Source of the DNA: Sphaerulina vaccinii
Lineage: Eukaryota > Ascomycota > Dothideomycetes > Mycosphaerellales > Mycosphaerellaceae
Direction: 5' to 3'
NCBI GenBank assembly: GCA_022570795.1
Contig: JAKUDP010000025.1
Coordinates: forward strand, 387,001-451,000
DNA: 64,000 nt
Shown here: piece after piece, positions 53,951 to 64,000 of the stretch
Layout of the letters: every line of letters starts with the position of its first letter
Numbering within the stretch: the stretch's first letter is position 1
Notes under the pieces: model-generated
Told to the model about the DNA's origin: nothing
Seen by the model: only the letters and a program-made list of their open reading frames with translations
Database searches by the model: none
Translations under genes and position numbers: made by a program

Positions 53951-55189
53951 CTACTTCTTGTCCATGTGCAGAGTGTGCTTGACCTTGTCCATCATGCCTG
54001 GCTTCTTGGCATCAGAGCTGTCGGCGTGTGGGTTCGTTGCACTTCCAGTGTTGGCTGCTGTGTTGTCTGCCACTTCAGCTAATGAAGTAGTCAGTGAACT
54101 GTCTTCTTTTGCTTCAAAATTGCGCAACTCACAATTTGGCTGTCCAGCAGAGCTGCTGACACCTTGACCAGCGTCAGAGTCACGCTTAGGTGGCAGTTCT
54201 GGTACAATCTGGCTCTCTCCCCAGTGCTTCTCTCCAAGCTTCTCGCCACCTGCAGTAGGAATGGCATCTGGGTTCTCTGCTTTGGCACCGTGTTTGCTCT
54301 TCTCTGACTTCTCGGAGTGGTCGTGTTCGCCGCTGCCGCTCTCATCGGATGCGTGGTGCTCATGCGACTGTTCTTGGCGAGGCTCTGAATCTTACATTGT
54401 GTTAGCTGTGGAACTGCTGGATTCTGCTCCGGTCTTTGTGCTGTGGCTGCCTGCTGTTACGGCTGGGTCTGTTTCTGAGTACGCAGGGATGGTCAGTGTC
54501 GAAGGTAGGGGAGTTGTTGTGCTGTTGTCCGAAGTTCTGTCGCTTTGAAGTGGAACACTCCGACTGTTGTCGTCATAATCTGGTCCCGTGCTGATAGAAT
54601 AGCCTGCCGCGGATCGTGGTTCAGTATTGGAAAGAGTCGAAGGCTTTGTCCTGTCCGGAATCTCGGCAGTGAAAGCGCCTTTGTTGCTTTGGTGGTGATC
54701 TGCCGAGCCAGAAGCTGCTGCAAGAGCCACGGCAGGAGCAGCTGTCGTTGCACCGATGCCGGAAAGAGCAGTGACGCTGCCTTCATTCCAGGCAGGCTGT
54801 GTATCCTCAGCTCTCTTCTCTTCCGTGACACTCGAGCCAAGAAACTGCTTGACGGTGTTGACAATGCCTTGCTCTTCATTCTGAACCGGACTCTCAATGT
54901 ATGCCGAGCCACTGACGCCTCCAGCATCTTTGCCAATGCCTCCGGTTGGGTCGTCCACTCCTGGATTGCTGGCTGGGGGTTGCTCGCGAATGGGTTCGGG
55001 CACTGATCGAGAAAAGCTCGTACCTGTTGTACCTTCTCCTGAGGACTGAGCATTGCTCATGCTCTGCTGGTTGGCCTGAGTGGCCTCCCTCACATATTGA
55101 GCGCCCTCCTGGTGAATCTGCTGAGGGGTGGACTCATTTCCACGACTGCTATCCGCCTCGGTGTTGGGGATACCTCCAACGCCTGACAT
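53951..55189 (-). CDS. Low-complexity acidic protein, three exons
   Basis: Exons 55189..54396, 54332..54133 and 54078..53951 give 373 residues. Start MSGVGGIPNTEADSSRG. The N-terminal half is rich in Ser, Thr, Gln and Gly; the second exon is rich in His/Glu/Lys (SEKSEKSKHGAKAENP). The last exon ends KKPGMMDKVKHTLHMDKK, a motif typical of small fungal stress or hydrophilin-like proteins. Splicing is needed at 54395, where the donor GTAAGA overlaps an in-frame ATG-TAA; I used the acceptor GCGGCAG at 54333 (63 nt, phase 2). Other acceptors are possible. No enzyme domain is seen. Confidence 0.7.
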
Positions 55190-56681
55190 GTCCGCGATTA
55201 GCCTGTTGATTCTCCAGAAGTCCGGTCCTACGGTCTCTACGTACTGTTGTTTTCGAGGGCAGACATGGTGGGGTTCGAGTGTCTTGTATAGTGCGAGGCT
55301 TGTGCTACTGGCGTGCAGAATGGTTACGTCAAAGGACAAGAAGATAGCAGGAATCTAAGGATATCAAGAGTCCACTAGCTGTAGACGCGCGGGCGGTAAG
55401 CACTTCTTATATGGGCAGCTGCTGCTAGTAGCCAAAGGTTCCATGGCGAGGCTTCGTTCCAATGAGGGGCCACTCCTACCGAAGGGCATCATGCCAGACA
55501 GCGCGAGCTGCCACATGATAGGAATCCGCACCTACGTCAAAGGTGGCACGAAAGCCTGGCAGCGTCCGCCATAGCCGCGCCAGGCTTTGACCAGAATATG
55601 ACGAAGAGCAGTGAGATGAGAGCTCTGCTAGCACAGCTTTATTACAAGAGTTGGCCGAATGTCCGGTAGTGTCGCGACTGCAGACTGGTCACACGCGTGG
55701 ATTCGTGCTGTTGGTAGTTGACCGGAGTGGGGTGAAGCGCGTACGGTCGATCATCTTTCGTCATGAGGCGCGTCAGAAACGTGCTACGGCACTCTGCTCC
55801 ACCTGGCAAGCAAAAAGCATCATGTCTTGTCCTGAAAAAGGCGCGCTGGCTATTGGTTCTGCCCATCAAATCGGTGGCTAAGCATTTGTTCCAAGAGGAT
55901 AATCTGGCCCTACCGAGTTGCTGAAGAGGCCTGTAGTACGATCTTATCTTGGATATTGATCATGACACATCTTTCGTCTTCTGCTTTTGGTAGCCGGTAT
56001 GCCATGGTCGATGAACATTTGCCAGGACGATAGCAAAAGTCACAGTGTCGGAGAACCACAGACGTGCTTGAGCCACATCGACGAGCAAAGTCTCATCGCA
56101 GGTCAGGCCCTCCCCTGCTAGATCATCGGTGCCAGGTCCGCTTGTGTCCTGAGGCTTCAATGCCATAGTCATACCACGGTACGCAAAGAGTTGCCGAGAA
56201 TGCTGCTGCTGAGTGTGGCTGTACAAGGCCGAGTCAGAGAGGTATAAGCACCAGACTTTCTCTGAAGCAGGCGCAGTACGTGGAGAAGCTCAGCCTTGGT
56301 ATACTGTGGCTATGGCACATCGAGACCAAGAACATCAATGCACTTTCGAAAAGGTGGTGCACTGTACATGCAGTATGGGTTCTTCCACTTTCTACATACT
56401 GAAGCTCTCTGACGGCAGCTCATGCGCTGGAACCATAGAACATCATTCCTCACTGCGCCGCAGCTCATCCACCAGAATGAGCCGTCCTGTTTTGTATCCC
56501 AACCTTCTTGGCTGAGAAAGCGCCGCCATGCCATGATCATATCTCCATGCTCTCCTACCCGTAATAGACACACACAATAAAAAGTATACATTAGCCTGTA
56601 ATGTGCAAAGATGAAAGTATACGCCCATCGCTTGGCGCTCAAATGAAAGGACGTGGTAAGTAGGGAGATGCCCGAGTAGCA
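55190..56681. other. 1.5-kb spacer with a GC-rich hairpin
   Basis: Upstream of the low-complexity gene and downstream of the Sel1 gene, both minus strand. AAAGCCTGGC (55551-55560) and GCCAGGCTTT (55579-55588) form a perfect 10-bp inverted repeat with an 18-nt loop. No gene supported; frames near 55640-56720 are short and overlapping. Confidence 0.45.
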
Positions 56682-59319
56682 CTACTTCTCGGGCTTCTCG
56701 CTTTTTCTCTTGCCCCATATTGATCGTGATCTACTTCTTCCGCCGGCTGCGGATCTATCACCTCTCGTGTCTTCGGGTATGGGTGGTGCTTCGGGCTTCG
56801 ATTTGTCTTTCATATCAGACTTGTCCTTCGCTGCTGGAGTTTCGAGCGAGGTGGCGATGTTGATATTCGTGTCATCCATGTATTTGGCCTTGTAGATCCT
56901 GCGAGAGCAAATGTTAGTATGGTCCATACGATGAGAATTAGAGTGATGCTCACCAGCTATTCCCAGCCATGCTCATACCCATGTCCGCCGCTTTTCTGTA
57001 GAGTGCTGCTGCCCTCTTTAAGTCTTTCTTCACACCGACACCTTGTGTATAACAAAATGCCGCTTCGGCGAGTGCATCGACATCACCCCACGATCCAGCA
57101 ATCTCATAACATCTTACAGCTAGAGGCTTGTCTTTTATGCAACCCCAGCCGTTCATCGAAGAGATGCCAAGCTCATATATCGCAAGCGCATACTGAGCCT
57201 TTCGCTTCTTTCTTTCAGCAGGGTCGAGCTTTCTGCCATTGCCAGCAGTAGTGTTCAGCTTCTCCTCTGCGTTCGCCACGTCGAGACCCGCAGTGTCAAT
57301 GGCTTGCCGTAGCCACTTCACACCTTCAGCCTGATTTGCGCGCATGCCCCAGCCATGACGACAAGCCAGAGCGTAGAGCAGCATAGCAGTAGGCAGGCCA
57401 GCCATAGCAGCTAAACGTAAATGATATGTTGATTTATTGGTCGCTCCTGCGTCGTGAGCTTCAATGCCGATGTCGAGATGTTCTTCTGGTGTAATATCCG
57501 CGGAGAGAGCTTTGCGATGAAGAGGCTTGATCGTGCGATCTGTGCTCTCTGTCTTGACAGAAGGCGATGATCGGTATAGTGATGCTGCTTCTGACTGCTG
57601 GTAGTGCAGTGATGCTACTTCTGACTGAAAAAGCGGCGAGCGATCGAACGATATCTTGGCTGGCTCTTTTTCCTTCACGCGTGGGTCTGCTGAATGACTT
57701 CTTGCGGCGCTAGGTTCCATGATCAGGGTACGGCCTATTCGTGGTCCATCTGAGAGTGCTGGCGAGTTGGAGGCATCAAACATGGGACTGTCAGATTGAT
57801 TGCGTTCGTGGCCTCTGCCCTCATTTGGATGTGCGTGGCCGTGCTTGGTGTCCCACTCGAGCTGTTTCTGTATCCACGAATCTCGGAAAGCTGTTGAATC
57901 ACGGTCAACGGGTCTCCCACGAGGAAGTGCATACTTCGCGTAGATATAGGAGGACGAACTAGTACCGCCTGGTGTCATTGCACCATCTTCCATGAAACCT
58001 CCAATCGGATGTCCATGTAGACTGGGTGTCGCCACATCCGCGAGATCGTGTCTGCGGAAGGAGGAGGTCATTGTATCCAGCCTGGTCTCCGGCGTCACAT
58101 CATCACCAGAATTTCCACGAGACATGGCTGGTTTGAAGGACGCCTCAGTACTGCTACTTCGATCTGACGCCTGGCGATGTGGCACTCCTGGTCTGTGGTC
58201 CATGGAAGGTCGGCTCTCGAACGAAGGTCTAGGTCGCACTGCATCGAATGAAGGCGTACTTCCGGAGCTACTCATAGGTCGAGAGAAGTTGTTGAACATC
58301 AAGCCGGGTCCTCGCAGCTGTTGCGATCCATTGATCGAGACTTCGGACGTCATGGAAGGCGACCTGTGTACGGGACGCATCCAAGGTGAGAATGGCGATT
58401 GTGGTCGTGACATGTTGCTGCTGCCAGAGAACTTTCGATTTGAAGGCTGTCCTTGCGACCCATTCGCTGATGCAGCATCTTCATCACCACTGTCCGGCGG
58501 CACTGATCGAATACTTTGAAAACTCCTAGATGTCCTCGGAAAGCGTGGTGATTGAGGTGGCGCAAGACCTCGTTCCCGATCTGATCTTTGTGATTGCAAG
58601 GATCTCTGCGATCGCTGAGAGTCGTTCGTCCTGGTTCTCGGATGTGAAGATATCGTATCGATACTGTTCGTCAGGCTGGGAGGCACATTCGGCGAAGGCG
58701 CCTGAACATTGACATTTGGCTCTACAGGTTCCGGAGACATCGCTCGTGGGATGCCAAAATAGTCTCCTGCACTTTTCGCTGCATTATGCGGGTCTTGTGA
58801 AGGTGCTTCCGGCGCATCGAAAAATGGAGTCGGTACTGCAGGCACTTCTGGTCTTCCATCATCGGTGATATATGACGCTCGGTCGAATGTGGGATAGTAG
58901 CTCATGGGCCTTTCCCTCTCTGGACTTTGCGTAGCGATTTGTCCTCCTGAATGCTGCGATTGTGGGCTCACCATATCCTCTTCTTCCTCGGCCAGGTCAG
59001 TCATCTTGCTCTGGTCGCTAATGGAACGGAAGAAGTCTGGTCGATTCCTGAACTCTTGCTCCACCACCTTGTGATCCAACCTGCTTACTCTTCGCCCTGC
59101 TTGCTGTTCCCTCTTCTTCTCTTCCGCCAATTGCTGCTTCAATATCCGACCTTGCATCGCAATGAAATCAAGCGGCGACATGGCTGGCGGCGCTTCTCCT
59201 GCTCGCGGCGACGGTAGATCTCTGCCCAAGAAAGGCATGCGCGGCTTATCGAAGACTTCATCTTGCCCACTCTGGCCCTGGCCATTCCTCAAGTTGAGAT
59301 GCTCGGGTCGCGGACCCAT
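56682..59319 (-). CDS. Sel1-repeat protein, Dsf2/chitin-synthase-activator type
   Basis: Exons 59319..56954 and 56898..56682 give 860 residues. The first ~620 residues are disordered and Ser/Pro/Arg-rich, with a basic coiled segment near residue 60 (LKQQLAEEKKREQQAGRR). Sel1/TPR-like repeats follow: YHLRLAAMAGLPTAMLLYAL, then AIYELGISSMNGWGCIKDKP, then ALAEAAFCYTQGVGVKKDLK and AAALYRKAADMGMSMAGNSW. The basic tail is GGRSRSRSIWGKRKSEK. This order resembles fungal Dsf2-like proteins and Skt5/Chs4 activators that organise polarised growth and chitin synthesis. There is no CaaX box at the end, so it is not a classic Chs4. The intron is 55 nt. Confidence 0.87.
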
Positions 59320-60612
59320 GGTGTATGTATTGCGCGGGCAAGGCGCCCAGATTCATATGTCGTGCTGATGATGTGAAGCATATGAGCAGGTATATCTCGT
59401 CTTCTTCCGCCTCACTTCGAGGTACACCTGGATCCTTTGTGTAGGGGTATGTGTGCGACCAGGTCTGCTTCCAATGGCGCTCCCGGTGGTGGCGGTGGTT
59501 GCTACACCAAACAACGGTCGGGCGTGTCAGAAACGCTTCGCAGTGAGGATATCGTAATTAGTATGAACTGGTAGCGAGCGTATAGAGGCCGAGTGGTATC
59601 GTGTACGGTTCGGTGAAATGTTCAGTCAGTCGGAGCACTGCCACAGAACATCGTCCAGCATCAAGAATCGAAGACACGCGCGCTGGTCTCCCCCTTGACA
59701 TTCGTTACTACATACACGTGATGCATAAACTGTATCCGATGTTTATCCAATAGAAACGTCCATGCTCCTTGATCGTCTCTCGCTAAAACCTTCTACGATG
59801 AATTCCCGCGGACCCAGTCTCCATTGACCTCTCTTTCACTGAACGTCACTGGTTGTTCTGTTCGACTTCAATTTCGTGGTCGCCACTTTTCTCACGCGTC
59901 GTCCTTCGTGGTCGTGAAACAAGCGCGCCGAATCGTGATTCATGTCTGTTGCAGAAGGTGTTTTTGGAAAATCTGTCTTCGTTCGGCTTGCTGTTTGTGG
60001 CACACGTTGATGCACGACTAGAACTAGAATTGCCGATGCAGGTCACGGTTGTGGAGATACCCTCCCGCCACTCTAAATTTGGCCCAGGGTGCGTCGATTT
60101 CTTTTCACGACGACGACAAAGTCTCTTTCTCTCACCTCTTTGCGTACGTGATGGAGTGCGAAAGCTGGCAGATCGGGGTGCGAGGGTGGTGACTGTGAGT
60201 GGCGCCGACAGGCATCTCGCGAATGATGGAGGTGGTCTCGCGGGAGATCTCGTGTTGGTATGTCCTAGTCTGCGTTGTACCTGCAGGTGAGTACGATGCG
60301 TTCAGCGGTGCATTCGGAGAATATTGATGCATGCAATATGGAAGGCAGGCTACACGAACTAAGACCGCAGGAATAGTTAACAGGCCTAGCAAGAAGCACT
60401 GAGATTCAACGAGCCTTTCCCTTCACAAGATACCCATCGGCTACATGCCAGATTCTTCTGCCTAAGCTGTCCTTGAACGCTACTAGCTCGACTGGCAAAG
60501 AGAACATCCATTCAAGAGCGGACGGCATCACCCATCCATCGTTGGCTGCTTCGCCGAGCATGACCACCTCCATGCGAACAGCTCAGTGGTCAGTGGTCAG
60601 TGGTCAGTCTGC
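59320..60612. promoter_or_regulatory. Sel1 gene promoter region
   Basis: 1.3 kb. Contains three head-to-tail TCAGTGG heptamers at 60583-60603. A plus-strand frame at 59853-60290 has no start context or domain and was not accepted. Confidence 0.4.
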
Positions 60613-61448
60613 CTACCACCCTTCGAGGGGATCTGGCGAAGGGCAGATGTCGCAACCGTTACCCTGACACAGCTCGGTTGTGCGCTGCTTCAGCAGCTCC
60701 GTGCCGATTTGCGGCATATCGTCGAGCAGAGCCTCGAAAGCTGTGCCGTGAACCATACGGAGGCTCGAAGACAGCACTCTGAGTATCTCTTCGCAGATCA
60801 CATCTGGTGTGTCCGCACCCTCGTAGAACTCTCTCGCCAGCTGGACCACATTGTTGGCCAGGATACCGTCGATTGCAGACTCACGCGCGAAAGTGCGCAG
60901 CGAAGGAATGTTGTACTGAATCTGTCAGCACCATGTGCTCGGGGAAGCACAAAATAACATACCATGTCGCCGACACTCATCATGCTGATAAGGAATTGAA
61001 GACCTGATACTGTCATTGGCACACTCCATTGTCCCCAAGCGCTTCGATTGGGGCAGTCTGTAGACCGGAAGTCGCCATGATACATGAAGTAGATCATGGC
61101 ACCGATGTGCTGTGGCTCGACCTCCTTGAGCTCAGCGCGTCCATCGTTGCTTTCCTGCGGTTCGTGTCAGCGTGGATCGAAGAGACGAGGTATGCGTGAT
61201 AAGTACAATGAACTGATCATCAGTGCTCATCTTGTATAACACATCGGAGTGCATAAACAAGACCGCCTTGTGCACTTTCCATTCCTTCTCGCCGACCGCA
61301 ATGACGAAGTCTGTCAGTACACCTTCGGCGTACATCCTGCGAGATGCAAATCAGAAGCGGTACGAGGATCAAGTTGGTACTTCCCCTACCTCTTGAGGCC
61401 ATTGTGCACAGCACTGGGGTGGCTGTCGTCCATGCTGTCGTCGCTCAT
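60613..61448 (-). CDS. BTB/POZ-domain protein
   Basis: Exons 61448..61390, 61336..61207, 61154..60963 and 60915..60613 join in frame to 227 residues. The BTB core reads LTDFVIAVGEKEWKVHKAVL then FMHSDVLYKMS, HIGAMIYFMYHGDF and MMSVGDMYNIPSLRTFARES. This is the compact fungal BTB type used as a Cul3 ligase adaptor or dimerisation module. Introns are 53, 51 and 46 nt. The C-terminal end CDICPSPDPLEGW contains two cysteines. It is transcribed head to head with a second BTB gene starting at 61677; the spacer is only 228 bp. Confidence 0.88.
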
Positions 61449-61676
61449 GTTTGGGTGCCGATCTTTGGAGTGATGTCGCAGAATCTTGAGCGGATGACAA
61501 GGATGTCAAGATTGTTGAAGAGATCGTTTCGTTGATGACTGCAACAGGCGCCAAGCTCCACTTTCTTGCTTCACTTCACTCGCCACGCGTTACTTCCGGC
61601 TAACTCTCCTACAATCTCGCCTCTCCGAACAACCTCGACAACCATACCGACAACACCACAACCGCACCAAAGAAAA
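61449..61676. promoter_or_regulatory. Bidirectional promoter of the BTB pair
   Basis: 228 bp separate the two start codons. The plus side is C/A-rich just before the ATG (ACACCACAACCGCACC), typical of a fungal leader. No specific site assigned. Confidence 0.5.
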
Positions 61677-62750
61677 ATGGCGGACCACTCTGCAGAGAAG
61701 GCCTTTGGCGAGAAACTCAGCGTTCTGCACAATGACAACAGCGTATTGGTCGACTTCACTATCGTCTGCGCAGACCGCCGCTGGAGCGTCCATCGAGTCG
61801 TACTGGTTCTACACTCGGATGTGCTGAAGAAGTCGTGCATGGGCGGGTTCAAGGTACGAGCAAATTCCTACAAGCGCGTTCGACAGCTAGCTAATCGAGT
61901 GCAGGAGACCAGCGACAAGGAGATCGACCTGACAGAGGTAAGCAGTCATCGGCCAAAGATATCTCGATATCCCAATGTCTCTGGCAGCTTGGGTGCACTG
62001 CGGCAACAAGCTTACAGACAGGCCCTGCTGGAACACATTCGCACTTTTAAAAGACACTCAACTTACCACTTTCGCAGGACCACACGCCGGACCAGGTCAA
62101 TGCACTCGTCGAGTACATGTACACCTTCAAGTACAACGACCTCGCCAGCCCCACCGGCCTTCACGAGAACATCGAGTTCCACGTCAACATGGCCATTCTG
62201 GCGGACAAGTACGATATTCAGGGCTCCGCAGACTCGCCACTGAGAACTTCGTGGCGATGTCGCTCGACAGCGTCGAGTATCTGGCAGCAGCGGCGACCGC
62301 AGCATATGCCGCTCCTGGCGCAACGGTGCAGATACGCGAGAAGATCGTGGAGTCGGTCGTGCTACGGAAGGAACTGTTGAGTGCCGAAGAGAGCAACCCG
62401 TGTAAGTGTAGTTGATCCCGAAAGTTCAGTATCTCACTGAGCTTGAGCCTGCCATGGCGATAGGTTTGGAGACAGACGTTGCTGAAACACGCTGGCACTT
62501 TCACAGATACTTGCTGACTCTTCTGCTTTTAGTGGCGCAAGCAATCGAAGAGATCGGCGGATTCGCTCTGGACGTCGCACGGGGATTGGCCCAGCCGACG
62601 CAGCAGGGCGCTGCGGTCTGCTACGTATGCCCAGAGGTCCGCTGCTTGGGGATCAGGGAAAAGGAAGTACGTCCAAAGGGGTTGTACTACTGCGATAAGT
62701 GCGGAATCAGCAATTCAGGCTGCCATTGGGTGAAGGTTACCATGAGCTAA
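61677..62750 (+). pseudogene. BTB/POZ protein gene with a one-base frameshift
   Basis: Exons 61677..61853, 61905..61937, 62078..62401 and 62533..62750. The first exon encodes a BTB start (LVDFTIVCADRRWSVHRVVL) like that of the neighbour. Exon 3 gives VNALVEYMYTFKYNDLA and MAILADKYDIQG, but there the frame breaks. The expected continuation LRRLATENFVAMSLDS is intact in another frame from about 62223, requiring one extra base at CAGGGCTC. Exon 4 continues that second frame (LAQAIEEIGGF) and ends with a Cys cluster CYVCPEVRC plus CDKCGISNSGC. A real mutation, an assembly error or a programmed shift would all fit. The last intron (131 nt) is of the long family. Confidence 0.75.
62402..62532 (+). 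repeat. Introner-like intron, copy 6 (BTB intron 3)
   Basis: 131-nt GT-AG intron (GTAAGTGTAG...GCTTTTAG) with 3' block CACAGATACTTGCTGACTC. It is the only family member on the plus strand here and shows that the element inserts in the sense orientation of its host gene. The preceding 140-nt intron (61938..62077) may be a decayed relative. Confidence 0.72.
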
Positions 62751-62903
62751 AATGGAGGGCGCGCCTCCAGGGAAGATCATACTGGTTATGAGAAGTTGCA
62801 ACAGCTTCATCTGCCGGTGCCCATCGTGGCTTTGAATATGGCTTTATCAGCTAGCACTCAAGTCTTCGGCTTCTTCGATACAAGCATACTTCTGTCACCA
62901 CTC

Positions 62904-63912
62904 CTACTTATTCTCAAACTTCAACCCACTCTCCTTCCTCACGGCTCCGTAAATCCCCGCAATATCTCCCTTGTCTCCAGCATGTTCCACAACCTGGGCC
63001 AAATGCGCATCAGCAACCTCCAAAGCATTCATCTTCGCCCCACAAGCTTCAGCCAGAGATCTCGCGTGCCCAGCATCCTTTCTCGCCAACTTTGCCTGGA
63101 ATAGAGGCTCCTCTCTCTCAAAATAATCACCAGACTTCAAACGGTTGCTGTAAGCCGTGTAAGGACCTGGGAACATGACTTCGATGAAAGCATGAAGGTT
63201 ATCAACACCCAAACCGGACTTCTCAGCCAAGGTGTGGCCTTCCGATAGGGCTTCGACCATGGAGAGGATGAACGTGTTCCCGATGATCTTGAGATGAGTT
63301 GCAGACCCATGAGGTTGGTCTGAGTAGTTGATCTCTGCTCTTCCCATAACGCCTCTGCAGTAAGGTAGGACGCGATCGACTTGTGCTTTTGGTCCTGCGA
63401 GGACACAGACCAATTGCCCATTATCTGCCATTGCTGGGGCACCAAACACTGGACATGCGACGAACTCTGCTCCTGCGCCATTGACCGTCTCGGCGAGCTT
63501 GTTGGTAGTGTCTGGATGGACTGTACTGCAGTCTACGAAGAGCTTTCCTTTCGCTGATGGAAACTTGACGGCTTCGGCCACGGTTTCCTCGATCGCTGCA
63601 TCATTGGAGAGACAGGCGAATATGATATCAGCGCCTTCGACGGCTTCTGAGATTGAGGTGGCCACTTTTGCCTTGCCTGATGGGAGAGAGGAGACGAGTT
63701 TCTCGGTTCTGGCTGTTGTGCGGTTGTAGACGAGGACTGGACCAGAGAATTCGCCTTTCTCTACGATGTTCTTGACCATGCCTCTGCCCATGTTGCCGAG
63801 GCCGATCCATGATAGCCGTCTGTTGGAATAAGGTCAGTATCTGTCCTCTGCGAGCATTGTCTGGTGATGCCCGAGCTACAGCAGAGGCTAAGAGGTCCAC
63901 TTACGGCGCCAT
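62904..63912 (-). CDS. 3-hydroxyisobutyrate dehydrogenase-like enzyme
   Basis: Exons 63912..63905 and 63819..62904 give 307 residues. The 8-nt first exon (ATG GCG CC) joins to RLSWIGLGNMGRGMVKNI, forming the GLGxMGxxM NAD(P)-binding loop, which confirms the splice. ADIIFACLSND, a substrate loop DCSTVHPDTT and the catalytic segment SATHLKIIGNTFIL (lysine) follow. It belongs to the beta-hydroxyacid dehydrogenase family, which includes 3-hydroxyisobutyrate dehydrogenase and glyoxylate/succinic semialdehyde reductases. The exact substrate is not determined. No mitochondrial presequence is visible. The intron is 85 nt. Confidence 0.9.
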
Positions 63913-64000
63913 TGTGCGTATGGGGTCAAGCTGGTAGACTCTTTGCCTGGAGTCAGATTCGTGAGTTGTGATATGGATTGGCTAAATGTCTCGAGAGCTG

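Noticed and set aside
59853..60290. 145-codon frame upstream of the Sel1 gene
   Set aside because: No domain, non-protein-like composition and position in a promoter region.

Overview
The window looks like nuclear DNA from a filamentous ascomycete. Genes are split by short GT-AG introns (mostly 43-64 nt) with fungal branch sites (CTRAC). The gene content is typical of Pezizomycotina: Ada2, Sch9, eIF3g, Bub2, a SulP permease with a STAS domain, Zn2Cys6 regulators, F-box and BTB proteins, and a type II NADH dehydrogenase. A second class of longer introns (107-143 nt) shares one 3' block (core AGATACTTGCTRACC). This resembles the introner-like elements known from Dothideomycetes, so a Mycosphaerellales-like fungus is my best guess. 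No bacterial, organellar or viral segment was seen.

Layout. 0-4.8 kb: the left-truncated end of a UPF1/DNA2-type helicase gene (minus), then a leader with a hairpin, a 24-bp minisatellite and three diverged copies of a longer repeat. 4.8-16.5 kb: housekeeping block with ada2 (minus), sch9 kinase and glucose-6-phosphate isomerase (plus), a carboxymuconolactone-decarboxylase-like protein (minus), a gamma-glutamylcyclotransferase-like protein (plus) and an SDR (minus). 16.8-24.2 kb: a C2H2 zinc-finger protein, an F-box gene whose three introns are all of the long family, a Zn2Cys6 regulator with half its zinc cluster missing, and a small F-box-like gene. 24.9-34.4 kb: an all-minus run of NDH-2, O-methyltransferase, a secreted cysteine-containing protein and an intact Zn2Cys6 regulator.

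34.4-41.1 kb is almost empty of supportable genes (one possible 80-residue two-exon gene near its right end). 41-64 kb returns to compact gene space: eIF3g, an NmrA-like protein, Bub2, sulfate permease, a small conserved-looking protein, a large Ser/Pro-rich protein, a low-complexity acidic protein, a Sel1-repeat (Dsf2-like) protein, a head-to-head pair of BTB genes (the right-hand one with a one-base frameshift), and a 3-hydroxyisobutyrate-dehydrogenase-like enzyme.

I see no coherent biosynthetic cluster or defence island. The most interesting signals are the intron family, the two broken regulators/adaptors (Zn2Cys6 and BTB), and the diverged tandem repeats upstream of the helicase. Exon boundaries were placed by reading frame continuity and splice consensus; there is no transcript evidence.
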